From Bacteroidaceae bacterium (lineage in GTDB: Bacteria > Bacteroidota > Bacteroidia > Bacteroidales > Bacteroidaceae), in contig JAKSJB010000021.1 in assembly GCA_024398475.1 (NCBI GenBank), positions 1-35,222 on the forward strand: DNA of 35,222 nt. The letters run 5' to 3'. Of the stretch, positions 1 to 8,221 are shown piece after piece (position 1 is the stretch's first letter; every line of letters begins with the position of its first letter). The translations under genes and the position numbers were made by a program. A model generated the notes under the pieces. That model saw only the letters and a program-made list of their open reading frames with translations, ran no database searches and was not told where the DNA came from.

Positions 1-82
1 CTCGGAGCACATGTGAGCGCATCTGAATTTCAGTATCCGGACCATAGTTGGAAGGTACTTTGTGGCATAATGACCAATGAGT

Positions 83-105
83 GCCCCCTAACCCCCTCAA
101 GGGGG
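83..105. repeat. C-run/G-run palindromic element, copy 1
   Basis: The element is GCCCCCTAA, then CCCCCTCAAGGGGG, so the second C run can pair with the G run to form a short hairpin. An identical 23-base copy lies at 267-289 and a shorter relative (six C, TAA, six G) at 27934-27949. Confidence 0.8.
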
Positions 106-266
106 AAGAACGCAACCCCTAACGCAAACGCAAAACTACGGCACATCCCTTTGGGCTGTGGGCTAAGGTCTTTTGTCTTTCTGCCCTACAGATACCCAAC
201 CCTTACGGATTGGGCTGTAGAGTGTCGGACTTTCAGCCCTCTTTGGAGTCAACAAGTCTACAAGTA

Positions 267-289
267 GCCCCCTAACCCCCTCAAGGGGG
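267..289. repeat. C-run/G-run palindromic element, copy 2
   Basis: This is identical over 23 bases to the element at 83-105. It is flanked on the left by AGTCAAC/AGTCTAC microrepeats (246-265) and on the right by AGTCAACGAGTGA, the same composite order as at 27904-27949. Confidence 0.8.
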
Positions 290-324
290 CAAGTCAACGA
301 GTGACCCCCCGGATGGCTAGCCAA

Positions 325-358
325 TGGCTAATGGCCAATAGCCAATGGCGTTTTTTTT
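325..358 (+). terminator. Possible rho-independent terminator
   Basis: TGGCTA (325-330) pairs with TAGCCA (339-344) around an 8-base loop. Six more bases and then eight T (351-358) follow. It would end a transcript entering from the left edge. The stem is built from a GCCAATGGC-type repeat that also occurs near 6187-6328, so it may be repeat DNA rather than a dedicated terminator. Confidence 0.35.
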
Positions 359-441
359 ACCTGGTTTTTTCGGTTTTTGTCTTAATTATAATCCCCGATA
401 ACGCAAACGTAAGAAATGTTTTCTTTGTCCGGATATTATTG

Positions 442-472
442 TTGTCTAAATCGAGAATTATTGCTAACTTTG
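442..472 (+). promoter_or_regulatory. Bacteroidota-type promoter of smpB
   Basis: A TTG at 442-444 and TAACTTTG at 465-472 are 20 bases apart, matching the Bacteroidota sigma-factor consensus TTTG-N19-21-TAnnTTTG. The smpB start codon follows 25 bases after the -7 box. Confidence 0.7.
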
Positions 473-497
473 CAGCCAAATTGAAATGGACCATTGT

Positions 498-968
498 ATG
501 GCAAAGAAGAAATTGCTGAAGCAACAGCGAATCAACATAAAGAACAAGCGGGCTTCGTTCGACTACGAATTCATCGATGTGTTTACTGCCGGAATTGTCC
601 TGACCGGTACGGAGATAAAGTCTATCCGTGCGGGCAAGGCCAGTCTGGTGGACACTTACTGCTATTTCGTGCAGGGGGAGATGTGGGTGAAGAACATGTA
701 TGTTGCCCAGTATCTGCAGGGGTCGTACAACAACCACGTGGAAAGACGTGAGCGCAAACTCCTGCTCAACCGCAAGGAACTACGCAACCTGGAGGCTGAT
801 GCCAAGAACCCGGGGTTCACTATCGTACCTACCCGACTCTACATTAACGAAAACGGACTTGCCAAACTGGATATTGCCTTGGCTAAGGGTAAGAAGGAAT
901 TCGACAAGCGTCAGACTCTCAAGGAGAAGGAGGACAGGCGCGAAATGGACAGGGCTAGGAAATTTTAA
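498..968 (+). CDS. smpB: SsrA-binding protein SmpB
   Basis: SmpB binds tmRNA (SsrA) and delivers it to stalled ribosomes for trans-translation. The frame gives about 156 residues, the usual SmpB length. Family hallmarks are visible: the N-terminal [10 protein letters not shown], the [20 protein letters not shown] core, [13 protein letters not shown], the later NRKEL and FTIVPTRLY segments, and a basic C-terminal tail ending [10 protein letters not shown], which in known SmpB reaches into the mRNA channel. An in-frame ATG at 486 would add four residues; I chose 498 because homologues start at the MAKKK-like sequence. It is first in a likely two-gene unit with metH, 30 bases downstream, under the promoter at 442-472. 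Confidence 0.95.
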   Translation: MAKKKLLKQQRINIKNKRASFDYEFIDVFTAGIVLTGTEIKSIRAGKASLVDTYCYFVQGEMWVKNMYVAQYLQGSYNNHVERRERKLLLNRKELRNLEADAKNPGFTIVPTRLYINENGLAKLDIALAKGKKEFDKRQTLKEKEDRREMDRARKF

Positions 969-998
969 GGCTTTCATTTTTTATCACACGCAGGAATC

Positions 999-3671
999 AT
1001 GAACAAAGGACTATATACTGACCGCATTCTCGTTCTCGACGGAGCAATGGGTACCATGTTGCAGAAAAAGGGGTTTACCGGAAACTTCGACATGCTGTGC
1101 CTCACGAATCCCGACGACGTGAAGGACGTACACAGACAATATCTTGAAGCAGGTGCCGACATAATCAGTACCAACACTTTTTCCTCCCAGAGAATTTCAC
1201 AGGGTGAATATGGGTGTGGGGAGATGGTAAGGGAGATGAACCTTGCTGCTGCCCGACTTGCAAGGGAGGTGGCTGACGAATACTCGGGGAAGACTCCAGA
1301 TAAGCCCCGTTTCGTGGCTGGAAGTGTGGGACCTACGAACCGTACCTGTTCCATCAGTCCTGACGTGAACGATCCTGCACGCCGCGACATTTCGTTCGAC
1401 GAACTCCGCGAAGCCTACCAGGAACAGATGGAGGCTATGATTGAAGGCGGTGTGGATGCTATTCTCATAGAGACGGTGTTCGACACGCTCAATGCCAAGG
1501 CTGCCGTATATGCTGCCGAAGAGGCGATGAGGACTGCGGGACGGGAAGTGGCGTTGATGATTTCGCTCACGGTGTCGGACAAGGCGGGACGCACGCTTTC
1601 GGGACAGAACATCGAGGCTTTCGTGACTTCGGTAAGTCATGCTCCGATTTACTCGCTTGGACTCAACTGCTCATTCGGGGCTAAGGACATTCTTCCGTTC
1701 CTCAGACAACTGGCAGCGGTGGCTCCGTTCAGGATTAGTTGCCATCCAAATGCCGGACTTCCCAACGAACTGGGACAGTATGACCAGACTGCAAGGCAAT
1801 GGAGGGACGAGGTGATGGAATTCGTCGGGGAAGGTCTGGTGAACATCGTCGGCGGCTGCTGCGGTACTACTCCCGACTTCATACGCGAACTGTCGGCTTC
1901 TCTCTGCGATGCCAGGGCGAGGAAGGTGGAGGATGATGGTTTCGGCAATATGCTCCGTCTTTCCGGTATTGATGCCCTGACTCTCACGCCCGACGTGAGG
2001 TTCATCAACGTGGGTGAACGATGCAACGTGGCTGGTTCAAGGAAATTCCTGCGCCTCATCAGCGAGAAGCAGTATGACGAAGCGCTTCAGATTGCACGCA
2101 AGCAGGTGGAGGACGGTGCCATGATGCTCGACGTGAACATGGATGACGGACTGCTCGACGTGCGTCATGAGATGGTGCATTTCCTCAACCTCATTATGTC
2201 GGACCCTGATATTTCCAGGGTTCCTGTAATGATTGACTCTTCGGACTGGGAGGTCATCGAAGCCGGACTTAAATGTGTGCAGGGCAAGTCGGTGGTGAAC
2301 TCTCTCTCGCTCAAGGAGGGTGAGGATTTGTTTGTGGAGCATGCCGGACTGGTGAAGCGACTCGGTGCGGCGCTCGTGGTGATGGCTTTCGACGAGGAGG
2401 GTCAGGCCACGACTTACGAAAGAAAGATTTCGGTATGCAAGCGTGCCTACGACATTCTTACGGAGAAGGTGGGCATGAATCCTTCCGACATCATATTCGA
2501 CCCATGTGTGCTTGCCGTGGGTACTGGAATTGAGGAGCACAACAACTATGCCCTCGACTTCATACGCGCTACGGAATGGATACGCAGGAACCTGCCGGGA
2601 TGCCACGTGAGCGGAGGTGTAAGCAACCTTTCGTTTGCGTTCCGCGGAAACAACTATCTGCGTGAGGCCATGCATGCGGTATTCCTCTGCCATACCATTG
2701 AGAACGGACAGGACATGGGTATCGTGAACCCGGCGACCAAGGTGATGTACAGCGACATTCCTGCTGACATCGTGGAAGCCATAGATGACTTGCTGCTGAA
2801 CCGCAGGTGTGATGCTACGGAAAGACTTACGGAGGTAATCAGCCGGCAGTCTGCCGAGGATAATGCTGCGGGCGGAGAAAGCCGCAGGGAGGAGGTATAC
2901 TCGCTGGAACAACTCGTGATGAAGGGTATGACCGAGGGACTTGAGGCAAGACTGATGGAGGCGATGAGGGAGACGGGCAATCCGGTGAAGGTGATTGAGG
3001 GTCCGCTGATGGATGCCATGAACAAGGTGGGCAGACTCTTCGGCGAGGGCAAGATGTTTCTTCCGCAGGTGGTGAAGACTGCCCGGACCATGAAACAGGC
3101 GGTGGATATTCTCACTCCGTACATCGAAAATCCTTCAGGCGGCAAGGACGGTGCTGACTGCACGCAGCAGAAGGTGCTTCTCGCCACCGTAAAGGGTGAC
3201 GTACACGACATTGGAAAGAACATAGTGAGTGTGGTGATGGCTTGCAACGGTTACCGAATCATTGACCTCGGGGTGATGGTTTCTGCCGAGGACATCGTGG
3301 CTGCGGCGTTGAGGGAGAAGGTGGACTTCATCGGTCTTTCAGGACTTATCACTCCGTCGCTGACCGAGATGGTCAATACTGCCCAGGCGCTGAGGAAAGC
3401 CGGGGTGTGCGTACCGCTGATGATTGGCGGTGCCACTACCAGCGAACTGCATACTGCCCTGAAAATCGCTACTGAATACGACGGTCCGGTACTCTGGATG
3501 CATGATGCCTCGCAGAACGTGATTGCTGTCCAGAAACTCAATGACGCGCAGTCGGCTGAATTATTCACGGCTCAACTGAGGAAGGTGCAGCAGAAACTCC
3601 GAACCGACTACGAACAGGCGCACCCTACCCTTCTTTCTCTCGAAGATGCAAGAAAGAAGAAGTTTAACTAA
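999..3671 (+). CDS. metH: Cobalamin-dependent methionine synthase without activation domain
   Basis: MetH transfers the methyl group of 5-methyltetrahydrofolate through cobalamin to homocysteine. In order, the protein has a homocysteine/zinc domain (zinc ligands C224 in GLNCSFG and C287/C288 in GGCCGTTP), a pterin-binding domain (starting near [13 protein letters not shown]), the cobalamin cap helices and the B12-binding Rossmann domain (GDVHDIGKN, lower cobalt ligand H736). These positions sit at a constant offset of 23 from E. coli MetH, so the alignment is clean. The frame ends at residue 890, exactly where the E. coli cobalamin domain ends, so the roughly 330-residue AdoMet-binding reactivation domain is absent. 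No frameshifted remnant of it is seen before rpsA. It follows smpB by 30 bases and probably shares its transcript. Confidence 0.95.
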   Translation: MNKGLYTDRILVLDGAMGTMLQKKGFTGNFDMLCLTNPDDVKDVHRQYLEAGADIISTNTFSSQRISQGEYGCGEMVREMNLAAARLAREVADEYSGKTPDKPRFVAGSVGPTNRTCSISPDVNDPARRDISFDELREAYQEQMEAMIEGGVDAILIETVFDTLNAKAAVYAAEEAMRTAGREVALMISLTVSDKAGRTLSGQNIEAFVTSVSHAPIYSLGLNCSFGAKDILPFLRQLAAVAPFRISCHPNAGLPNELGQYDQTARQWRDEVMEFVGEGLVNIVGGCCGTTPDFIRELSASLCDARARKVEDDGFGNMLRLSGIDALTLTPDVRFINVGERCNVAGSRKFLRLISEKQYDEALQIARKQVEDGAMMLDVNMDDGLLDVRHEMVHFLNLIMSDPDISRVPVMIDSSDWEVIEAGLKCVQGKSVVNSLSLKEGEDLFVEHAGLVKRLGAALVVMAFDEEGQATTYERKISVCKRAYDILTEKVGMNPSDIIFDPCVLAVGTGIEEHNNYALDFIRATEWIRRNLPGCHVSGGVSNLSFAFRGNNYLREAMHAVFLCHTIENGQDMGIVNPATKVMYSDIPADIVEAIDDLLLNRRCDATERLTEVISRQSAEDNAAGGESRREEVYSLEQLVMKGMTEGLEARLMEAMRETGNPVKVIEGPLMDAMNKVGRLFGEGKMFLPQVVKTARTMKQAVDILTPYIENPSGGKDGADCTQQKVLLATVKGDVHDIGKNIVSVVMACNGYRIIDLGVMVSAEDIVAAALREKVDFIGLSGLITPSLTEMVNTAQALRKAGVCVPLMIGGATTSELHTALKIATEYDGPVLWMHDASQNVIAVQKLNDAQSAELFTAQLRKVQQKLRTDYEQAHPTLLSLEDARKKKFN

Positions 3672-3715
3672 CCCCGGTATCAATATCTAAGGTGAAGAAA
3701 AAATCGGCAAAATCC

Positions 3716-3746
3716 TTTGCCATGTCGTTTTTTCTTCGTACCTTTG
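3716..3746 (+). promoter_or_regulatory. Strong Bacteroidota-type promoter of rpsA
   Basis: TTTG at 3716-3719, a 19-base spacer and TACCTTTG at 3739-3746 match the phylum consensus fully. It implies a 5' leader of about 125 bases before rpsA, which contains the GCGTACACGCATA element (3763-3775). Confidence 0.85.
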
Positions 3747-3762
3747 CAGCCGTTATGCGCAT

Positions 3763-3795
3763 GCGTACACGCATATACGTGTAAATCACGTAGAT
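3763..3795 (+). repeat. Leader element of rpsA, shared with its 3' flank
   Basis: The 13 bases GCGTACACGCATA occur here in the rpsA leader and again just after the rpsA stop (5682-5694). Both are followed within about 20 bases by TAGATA. Here ACACG and CGTGT can pair into a short hairpin. The role is unknown; autoregulation by S1 or a processing signal is possible. Confidence 0.6.
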
Positions 3796-3876
3796 AGGTA
3801 AAAGGCATGCTCATGACAAAAGCATTCAAAACATAATGTCTAACTTGTCAAAAACAAAAACAAACAATTAACAATT

Positions 3877-5664
3877 ATGACAGAAACTAAGAACATCAAG
3901 CCGCTTGAAGAGTTCGACTGGGAAGCATTCGAACTTGGTGGCAAGAGCGCAGCAAACGTTGCTGAGCAGACAAAGGCTTACGAAGGTACGCTTAACAACA
4001 TCCAGGACAATGAAGTTGTTGACGGAACTGTAACTAACATCAACGACCGTGAAGTTGTCGTTAACATCGGCTACAAGTCAGATGGTATTATTCCTCGTAG
4101 CGAATTCCGCTACAACCCAGAACTCGCTGTAGGCGACAAGGTTGAAGTCTACATCGAGAATCAGGAAGACAAGAAGGGCCAACTCCTTCTTTCTCACAAA
4201 CGCGCACGCCAGGCACGCTCATGGGACCGCGTTAATGCTGCTTGCGACGCAGGCGAAATCGTAAAGGGATTCGTTAAGTGCCGCACTAAGGGTGGTATGA
4301 TTGTTGACGTTCTCGGAACTGAAGCATTCCTCCCTGGAAGCCAGATTGACGTTAAGCCTATCCGCGACTATGATACATTCGTAGGAAAGACAATGGAATT
4401 CAAGATTGTAAAGATTAATCAGGAATTCAAGAACGTTGTCGTTTCACACAAGGCACTCATCGAAGCAGAAATCGAAGCACAGAAGAAGGAAATCATCGGC
4501 AAACTCGAAAAGGGTCAGATTCTTGAGGGTGTTGTCAAGAACATCACTTCTTACGGTGTATTCATCGACCTCGGTGGTGTTGACGGTCTTATCCACATCA
4601 CAGACCTCTCTTGGGGCCGCGTAAGCGATCCTAAGGAAGTGGTTGAACTCGACCAGAAGATCAATGTAGTTATCCTCGACTTCGACGAGGAAAAGAAGCG
4701 CATCGCTCTCGGTCTCAAGCAACTCACTCCACACCCTTGGGATGCTCTCTCAACAGACCTCAAGGTTGGCGACACAGTTAAGGGTAAGGTTGTCGTTATG
4801 GCTGACTACGGAGCATTCATCGAAATCGCTCCAGGTGTTGAAGGTCTCATCCACGTAAGTGAAATGAGTTGGTCAGCTCACCTCCACTCTGCACAGGACT
4901 TCATGAAGGTAGGCGACGAAGTTGAGGCTGTAGTCCTCACTCTCGACCGCGACGAACGCAAGATGTCACTCGGTATCAAGCAACTCCGTGAAGATCCATG
5001 GGAGAAGATTGAAGAGAAGTACCCTGTAGGCAGCAACCACAATGCTAAGGTTCGCAACTTCACTAACTTCGGTGTATTCGTAGAAATCGAAGAAGGTGTT
5101 GACGGTCTTATCCACATCAGCGACCTTTCATGGACAAAGAAGATCAAGCACCCTTCAGAATTCACTCAGATTGGTGCTGAAATCGAAGTACAGGTACTCG
5201 ACATCGATAAGGAAAACCGTCGCCTCAGCCTCGGTCACAAGCAAATCGAAGACAACCCTTGGGACAACTTCGAAACTGTATTCACTCAGGATTCAGTTCA
5301 CGAAGGCAAGATTATCGAAGTACTCGACAAGGGTGCTGTAGTTCAACTCGAAATGGGCGTTGAAGGTTTCGCTACTCCTAAGCATCTCGTAAAGGAAGAC
5401 GGAAGTCAGGCTCAACTCGGCGAAACTCTTGAATTCAAGGTTATCGAGTTCAACAAGGATGCTAAGCGCATCATCCTTTCTCACAGCCGCATCTTCGAAG
5501 ATGTTCAGCGTGCAGCAGAACGTGCAGCAAAGAAGGAATCAGCAAAGAAGGCTCCTAAGGCTAAGAAGGAAGAAACTCCTGCTATCCAGAACAAGGCAGC
5601 AAGCACTACTCTTGGTGACATTGATGCTCTTGCAGCACTCAAGGCTGAAATGACTAAGGAATAA
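3877..5664 (+). CDS. rpsA: 30S ribosomal protein S1
   Basis: S1 is an RNA-binding protein of the small subunit that helps mRNAs dock. The 595 residues contain six S1 (OB-fold) repeats, beginning roughly at residues 46, 127, 213, 298, 385 and 470. Repeats 3-5 carry the clear signature GVxVEGLIHxSxxSW, for example GVDGLIHITDLSW. The tail after residue 550 is rich in lysine and alanine. Codon use is strongly biased compared with neighbouring metH (GTT/GTA rather than GTG, AAG for lysine), as expected for a highly expressed gene. It has its own strong promoter, a long leader and a clean terminator (5711-5742), so it is a single-gene unit. An exact 25-base repeat (4576-4600 and 5095-5119) lies in repeats 3 and 5. 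Confidence 0.96.
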   Translation: MTETKNIKPLEEFDWEAFELGGKSAANVAEQTKAYEGTLNNIQDNEVVDGTVTNINDREVVVNIGYKSDGIIPRSEFRYNPELAVGDKVEVYIENQEDKKGQLLLSHKRARQARSWDRVNAACDAGEIVKGFVKCRTKGGMIVDVLGTEAFLPGSQIDVKPIRDYDTFVGKTMEFKIVKINQEFKNVVVSHKALIEAEIEAQKKEIIGKLEKGQILEGVVKNITSYGVFIDLGGVDGLIHITDLSWGRVSDPKEVVELDQKINVVILDFDEEKKRIALGLKQLTPHPWDALSTDLKVGDTVKGKVVVMADYGAFIEIAPGVEGLIHVSEMSWSAHLHSAQDFMKVGDEVEAVVLTLDRDERKMSLGIKQLREDPWEKIEEKYPVGSNHNAKVRNFTNFGVFVEIEEGVDGLIHISDLSWTKKIKHPSEFTQIGAEIEVQVLDIDKENRRLSLGHKQIEDNPWDNFETVFTQDSVHEGKIIEVLDKGAVVQLEMGVEGFATPKHLVKEDGSQAQLGETLEFKVIEFNKDAKRIILSHSRIFEDVQRAAERAAKKESAKKAPKAKKEETPAIQNKAASTTLGDIDALAALKAEMTKE

Positions 5665-5679
5665 TTTCCGCAGACTTTC

Positions 5680-5699
5680 ACGCGTACACGCATACGCGT
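5680..5699 (+). repeat. Hairpin element after rpsA sharing the leader motif
   Basis: ACGCGTA (5680-5686) and TACGCGT (5693-5699) form a perfect 7-bp stem with a 6-base loop. It contains GCGTACACGCATA, identical to the rpsA leader at 3763-3775. It lies 15 bases after the rpsA stop and just before the terminator. Confidence 0.7.
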
Positions 5700-5710
5700 A
5701 TAGATAATTA

Positions 5711-5742
5711 GGTGTACATCATATCGGTGTACACCTTTTTTT
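5711..5742 (+). terminator. Rho-independent terminator of rpsA
   Basis: GGTGTACA (5711-5718) and TGTACACC (5728-5735) form a perfect 8-bp stem with a 9-base loop, followed directly by seven T. Confidence 0.85.
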
Positions 5743-5918
5743 GTCTAAGCCTTATTCATTCTGTCACGCAGCAAAAGGACAAGCCTGCATTATCCATTCT
5801 GTCAGGACAGCCTGCATTATTCATACTGCCACGCAGCAAAAAGGACCAAAACCCTACGATAAAGGGAATTTTCCCGAATCAAATAGAGAAAGTCCTACCC
5901 TACTTTAGGAGTTTATTA

Positions 5919-5949
5919 TTTGAGAGTACGTAATATCTGCGTACCTTTG
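5919..5949 (+). promoter_or_regulatory. Bacteroidota-type promoter with no gene behind it
   Basis: TTTG at 5919-5922, a 19-base spacer and TACCTTTG at 5942-5949 match the consensus fully. No plus-strand coding region follows before 8222, and the minus-strand gene at 6340-7788 runs the other way. Confidence 0.75.
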
Positions 5950-5954
5950 CAGCG

Positions 5955-6115
5955 TCAAAAGAAAAAAAGGACGCACTCAAATTCCCGAAAAAAGATAACA
6001 CAGAAAAAACTTCATAAAGATTTGGTAATAGATTAGGTAATTTAATTTTGGTTCAGCAGAGGCTGTACGTATAGCCCCGAAAGTACGGATAGGATACTTT
6101 CGGGGCTATATTCTT
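5955..6115 (+). ncRNA. Candidate small RNA of unknown family
   Basis: Transcription from the promoter at 5919-5949 would start near 5955. The next 155 or so bases contain no ATG in any plus frame, begin with a small stem (GCGTC with GACGC), are A-rich in the middle, and end in a perfect 15-bp stem (6071-6085 with 6095-6109, 9-base loop). The hairpin is followed by ATTCTTG, not a strong T run, so termination there is uncertain. I do not recognise it as tmRNA, 6S, SRP or RNase P RNA. Confidence 0.45.
6071..6109. terminator. Perfect 15-bp hairpin, possible terminator
   Basis: ATAGCCCCGAAAGTA (6071-6085) pairs perfectly with TACTTTCGGGGCTAT (6095-6109) around a 9-base loop. The weak T tract on the plus side makes it an atypical terminator. 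It could also serve convergent transcripts, since the gene at 6340-7788 points toward it. Confidence 0.55.
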
Positions 6116-6339
6116 GTGCTAGGCTACCGTTTAGCAGATTTGGAGTTTTGGAGTTAAAGGGAGTTAAAGGGAGGTAAGCATTATTATGCCATTAGCCATT
6201 AGCCATTGGCTTGGATTTTTCTAGTTTTCGAGATTTCGATGATTCGATATTTCGAGTCTTCGAGCGTTTTTGCGTTAGGGTTTGCGTTTTCATCCGGACA
6301 GTATGCCAAGAGCTAATGGCCAACGGCATTTCAGCAAGG

Positions 6340-7788
6340 TTACTCCCCTTTCATGCGCTGCCATTCTTCATTGAGGAAACGGATGCAGTCGTCATGTTCG
6401 TTTCGTATATCTCCGTCAAGGACTGCGTCCTTCATGGCATTCTTGAGCATACCTACTTCACGGCATGGAGTAAGGTTGAACATCTGCATTATCTCATCGC
6501 CGTCAACGGCAAGTTTCATATTGCGTATGCGGTCCTTTTCCTCTATATCTACAAGTTTCAGGCGTACAAGTTGGAAATTCTGACGGAACTGCTTCCTGCG
6601 TGTTTCGTTCTTCGACGTGACATCGGCATCACACAGGAGCATCAAGTCGTCAATATCGTCACCTGCCTCGAAAAGCAGCCGTCTTACGGCTGAGTCCGTT
6701 ACTTCATCATCTGCAATTGCTATAGGACGCATGTGGAGTCCTACGAGTTTTTCCACGTACTTCATCTTCTGGTCGAGCGGCAACTTCATGCGCTTGAATA
6801 TGGATGATACCATTTTCTCCCCGATGAAATTATGGTTGTGGAAAGTCCAGCCCAACTGATTGTCCCAGCGTTTGCTCTTTGGTTTTCCTATATCGTGAAG
6901 GATTGCTGCCCATCTGAGCCAGAGTCCGCCTCCAGCCTGTGCCACGTTCTCAAGTACTTCGAGGGTATGGTAGAAATTATCCTTATGTGCGCGTCCGTTG
7001 CGTGTCTCTACGCCTTCAAGCGCATAGAGTTCGGGAAATATCAGTTCGAGCAACCCGCACCTTTCAAGGTCGATAAAGCCCTTTGAAGGATGCTTTGCAA
7101 GGATTATCTTGTTGAGTTCCTCGGCTATGCGTTCTCCTGAGATTATCTTTATGCGTTCCCTGTTGCGTGTAATTGCATCGAAGGTTTCGTCCTCGTATGT
7201 AAAGTTCAACTGTGTGGCAAAGCGTATGCAGCGCATCATTCTCAATGGATCGTCGCTGAAAGTGATATCGGGATCAAGAGGGGTGCGGATTATACCGTCC
7301 TCAAGGTCATACAAGCCATAGAATGGGTCTACCAGTTCTCCGAACCTGCTGCCGTTCAGGCATAGTGCCATTGCGTTTATGGTGAAGTCGCGCCTGTCCT
7401 GATCGTCTTCAAGGGTTCCGTCCTCTATGACCGGTTTCCTCGAATCATGACTGTAGGACTCACGGCGGGCTCCCACGAATTCCAGTTCCAGTCCCTGCCA
7501 TTTCAACTGTGCCGTACCGAAATTGCGGAACACGGCAAGTGATGCCTTCCTACCCAACTGGTGCTTGAGTGCTTCGGCAATGGCTATGCCGGGACGTGAC
7601 TGTTTTTCACCCTGATGGCCTATGACTACTACATCTATATCGTTGCTTGGACGTTCCAGGAACAAATCCCTCACATAGCCTCCGATAACGTAGCAATCGA
7701 GGCTGAGTGAATCAGCCACTTCTGAAATCTTATGGAATATCGGTAAATCGAGAGATTTGCGCAATTCAGCGTCTGTCAGTATTTTCAT
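6340..7788 (-). CDS. cca: tRNA nucleotidyltransferase (CCA-adding type) with HD domain
   Basis: The protein belongs to the class II tRNA nucleotidyltransferase/poly(A) polymerase family, which adds or repairs the tRNA 3' CCA. Its 482 residues contain the nucleotidyltransferase head (GGYVRD at 36-41, catalytic DID at 50-52), the RRDFTINAMA motif with the neck region behind it, and an HD phosphohydrolase domain (H298-D299 in AAILHDIGKP). The start at 7788 (MKILTDAE) was chosen because TACCTTTG lies only four bases upstream; longer in-frame starts up to 7905 lie beyond the promoter. That spacing implies a leaderless mRNA. The gene is monocistronic. The tRNA at 35096-35183 lacks an encoded CCA, so such an enzyme is needed. 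Distinguishing CCA-adding from A- or CC-adding activity is not possible here. Confidence 0.9.
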   Translation of the reverse strand: MKILTDAELRKSLDLPIFHKISEVADSLSLDCYVIGGYVRDLFLERPSNDIDVVVIGHQGEKQSRPGIAIAEALKHQLGRKASLAVFRNFGTAQLKWQGLELEFVGARRESYSHDSRKPVIEDGTLEDDQDRRDFTINAMALCLNGSRFGELVDPFYGLYDLEDGIIRTPLDPDITFSDDPLRMMRCIRFATQLNFTYEDETFDAITRNRERIKIISGERIAEELNKIILAKHPSKGFIDLERCGLLELIFPELYALEGVETRNGRAHKDNFYHTLEVLENVAQAGGGLWLRWAAILHDIGKPKSKRWDNQLGWTFHNHNFIGEKMVSSIFKRMKLPLDQKMKYVEKLVGLHMRPIAIADDEVTDSAVRRLLFEAGDDIDDLMLLCDADVTSKNETRRKQFRQNFQLVRLKLVDIEEKDRIRNMKLAVDGDEIMQMFNLTPCREVGMLKNAMKDAVLDGDIRNEHDDCIRFLNEEWQRMKGE

Positions 7789-7792
7789 ACTG

Positions 7793-7822
7793 CAAAGGTA
7801 GGAATAATTTACAATTTCACAA
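7793..7822 (-). promoter_or_regulatory. Promoter of the tRNA nucleotidyltransferase gene
   Basis: On the minus strand TTG (7820-7822), a 19-base spacer and TACCTTTG (7793-7800) fit the consensus. The ATG is four bases beyond the -7 box, so the transcript should start at or next to the start codon. Confidence 0.75.
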
Positions 7823-8069
7823 TGTAGTATATATAAATATTGAGTATTTGAAAAATAAATACATTTCAAATGATGCAGTTTCAATAATAATTTGCATATT
7901 TGCATTTCAATACAGGTAGGAAAATACTTCTTTCCCTGCTTTTATTTCTCATTATATCCACCATGCATTACATTGACCGGAAACTTACAAGCACAATGTA
8001 TAATACTGCAGATATTCGGCATCGGTTTCTGAAATTTTCAGGAAAAATGCAAAATTTCTGTAAAAATAT

Positions 8070-8100
8070 TTGGTGGAATAAATATTTTGCCATACATTTG
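8070..8100 (+). promoter_or_regulatory. Promoter of sppA
   Basis: TTG at 8070-8072, a 20-base spacer and TACATTTG at 8093-8100 match the consensus. It leaves a leader of about 115 bases, A/T-rich and without obvious structure, before the sppA ATG. Confidence 0.75.
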
Positions 8101-8221
8101 CAGTGTCATAGTTAAGTAGCACACTAATTCAATCACTACTATTCCGGACAAAGATATAGAAACTGACGCCTAAAAGTAGGGCAGAAAATCTAATAAATAT
8201 AATAATAATAACAAGAAAGAA

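Larger units (their letters stand above)
1..480. other. Gene-poor repeat-rich leader region
   Basis: No convincing coding region is seen. The first 16 bases could be the tail of an upstream plus-strand gene (in frame S-E-H-M-stop), but this cannot be verified. The region holds two identical 23-base C-run/G-run elements (83-105 and 267-289), AGTCAAC/AGTCTAC microrepeats (246-265 and 291-303), a GCCAATGGC-type repeat followed by eight T (about 318-358), and the smpB promoter at its end. Confidence 0.6.
5745..6339. other. Intergenic region with repeats and a possible small RNA
   Basis: No protein gene is supported; the short frame 5712-5933 is repeat-derived. The region holds a degenerate direct repeat (about 5755-5779 and 5819-5845, core CACGCAGCAAAA), a strong promoter (5919-5949), an ATG-free transcript candidate ending in a hairpin (6071-6109), and GGAGTTAAAGGG, GCCATTAGC and TTCGAG-type microrepeats (6140-6330). 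The GCCATTAGC copies at about 6187 and 6304 face each other as an imperfect inverted repeat. Confidence 0.6.

Noticed and set aside
13..267. Plus-strand 84-codon frame at the window start
   Set aside because: It crosses an intergenic C-run/G-run repeat and has no recognisable motif or promoter.
900..998. Cobalamin riboswitch before metH
   Set aside because: Only 30 bases separate smpB and metH, too short for such an element.
2037..2912. Minus-strand 291-codon frame antisense to metH
   Set aside because: Histidine/valine-rich antisense shadow of a clear MetH domain.
5712..5933. Plus-strand 73-codon frame after rpsA
   Set aside because: It starts in the rpsA terminator and runs through a direct repeat; no protein-like features.
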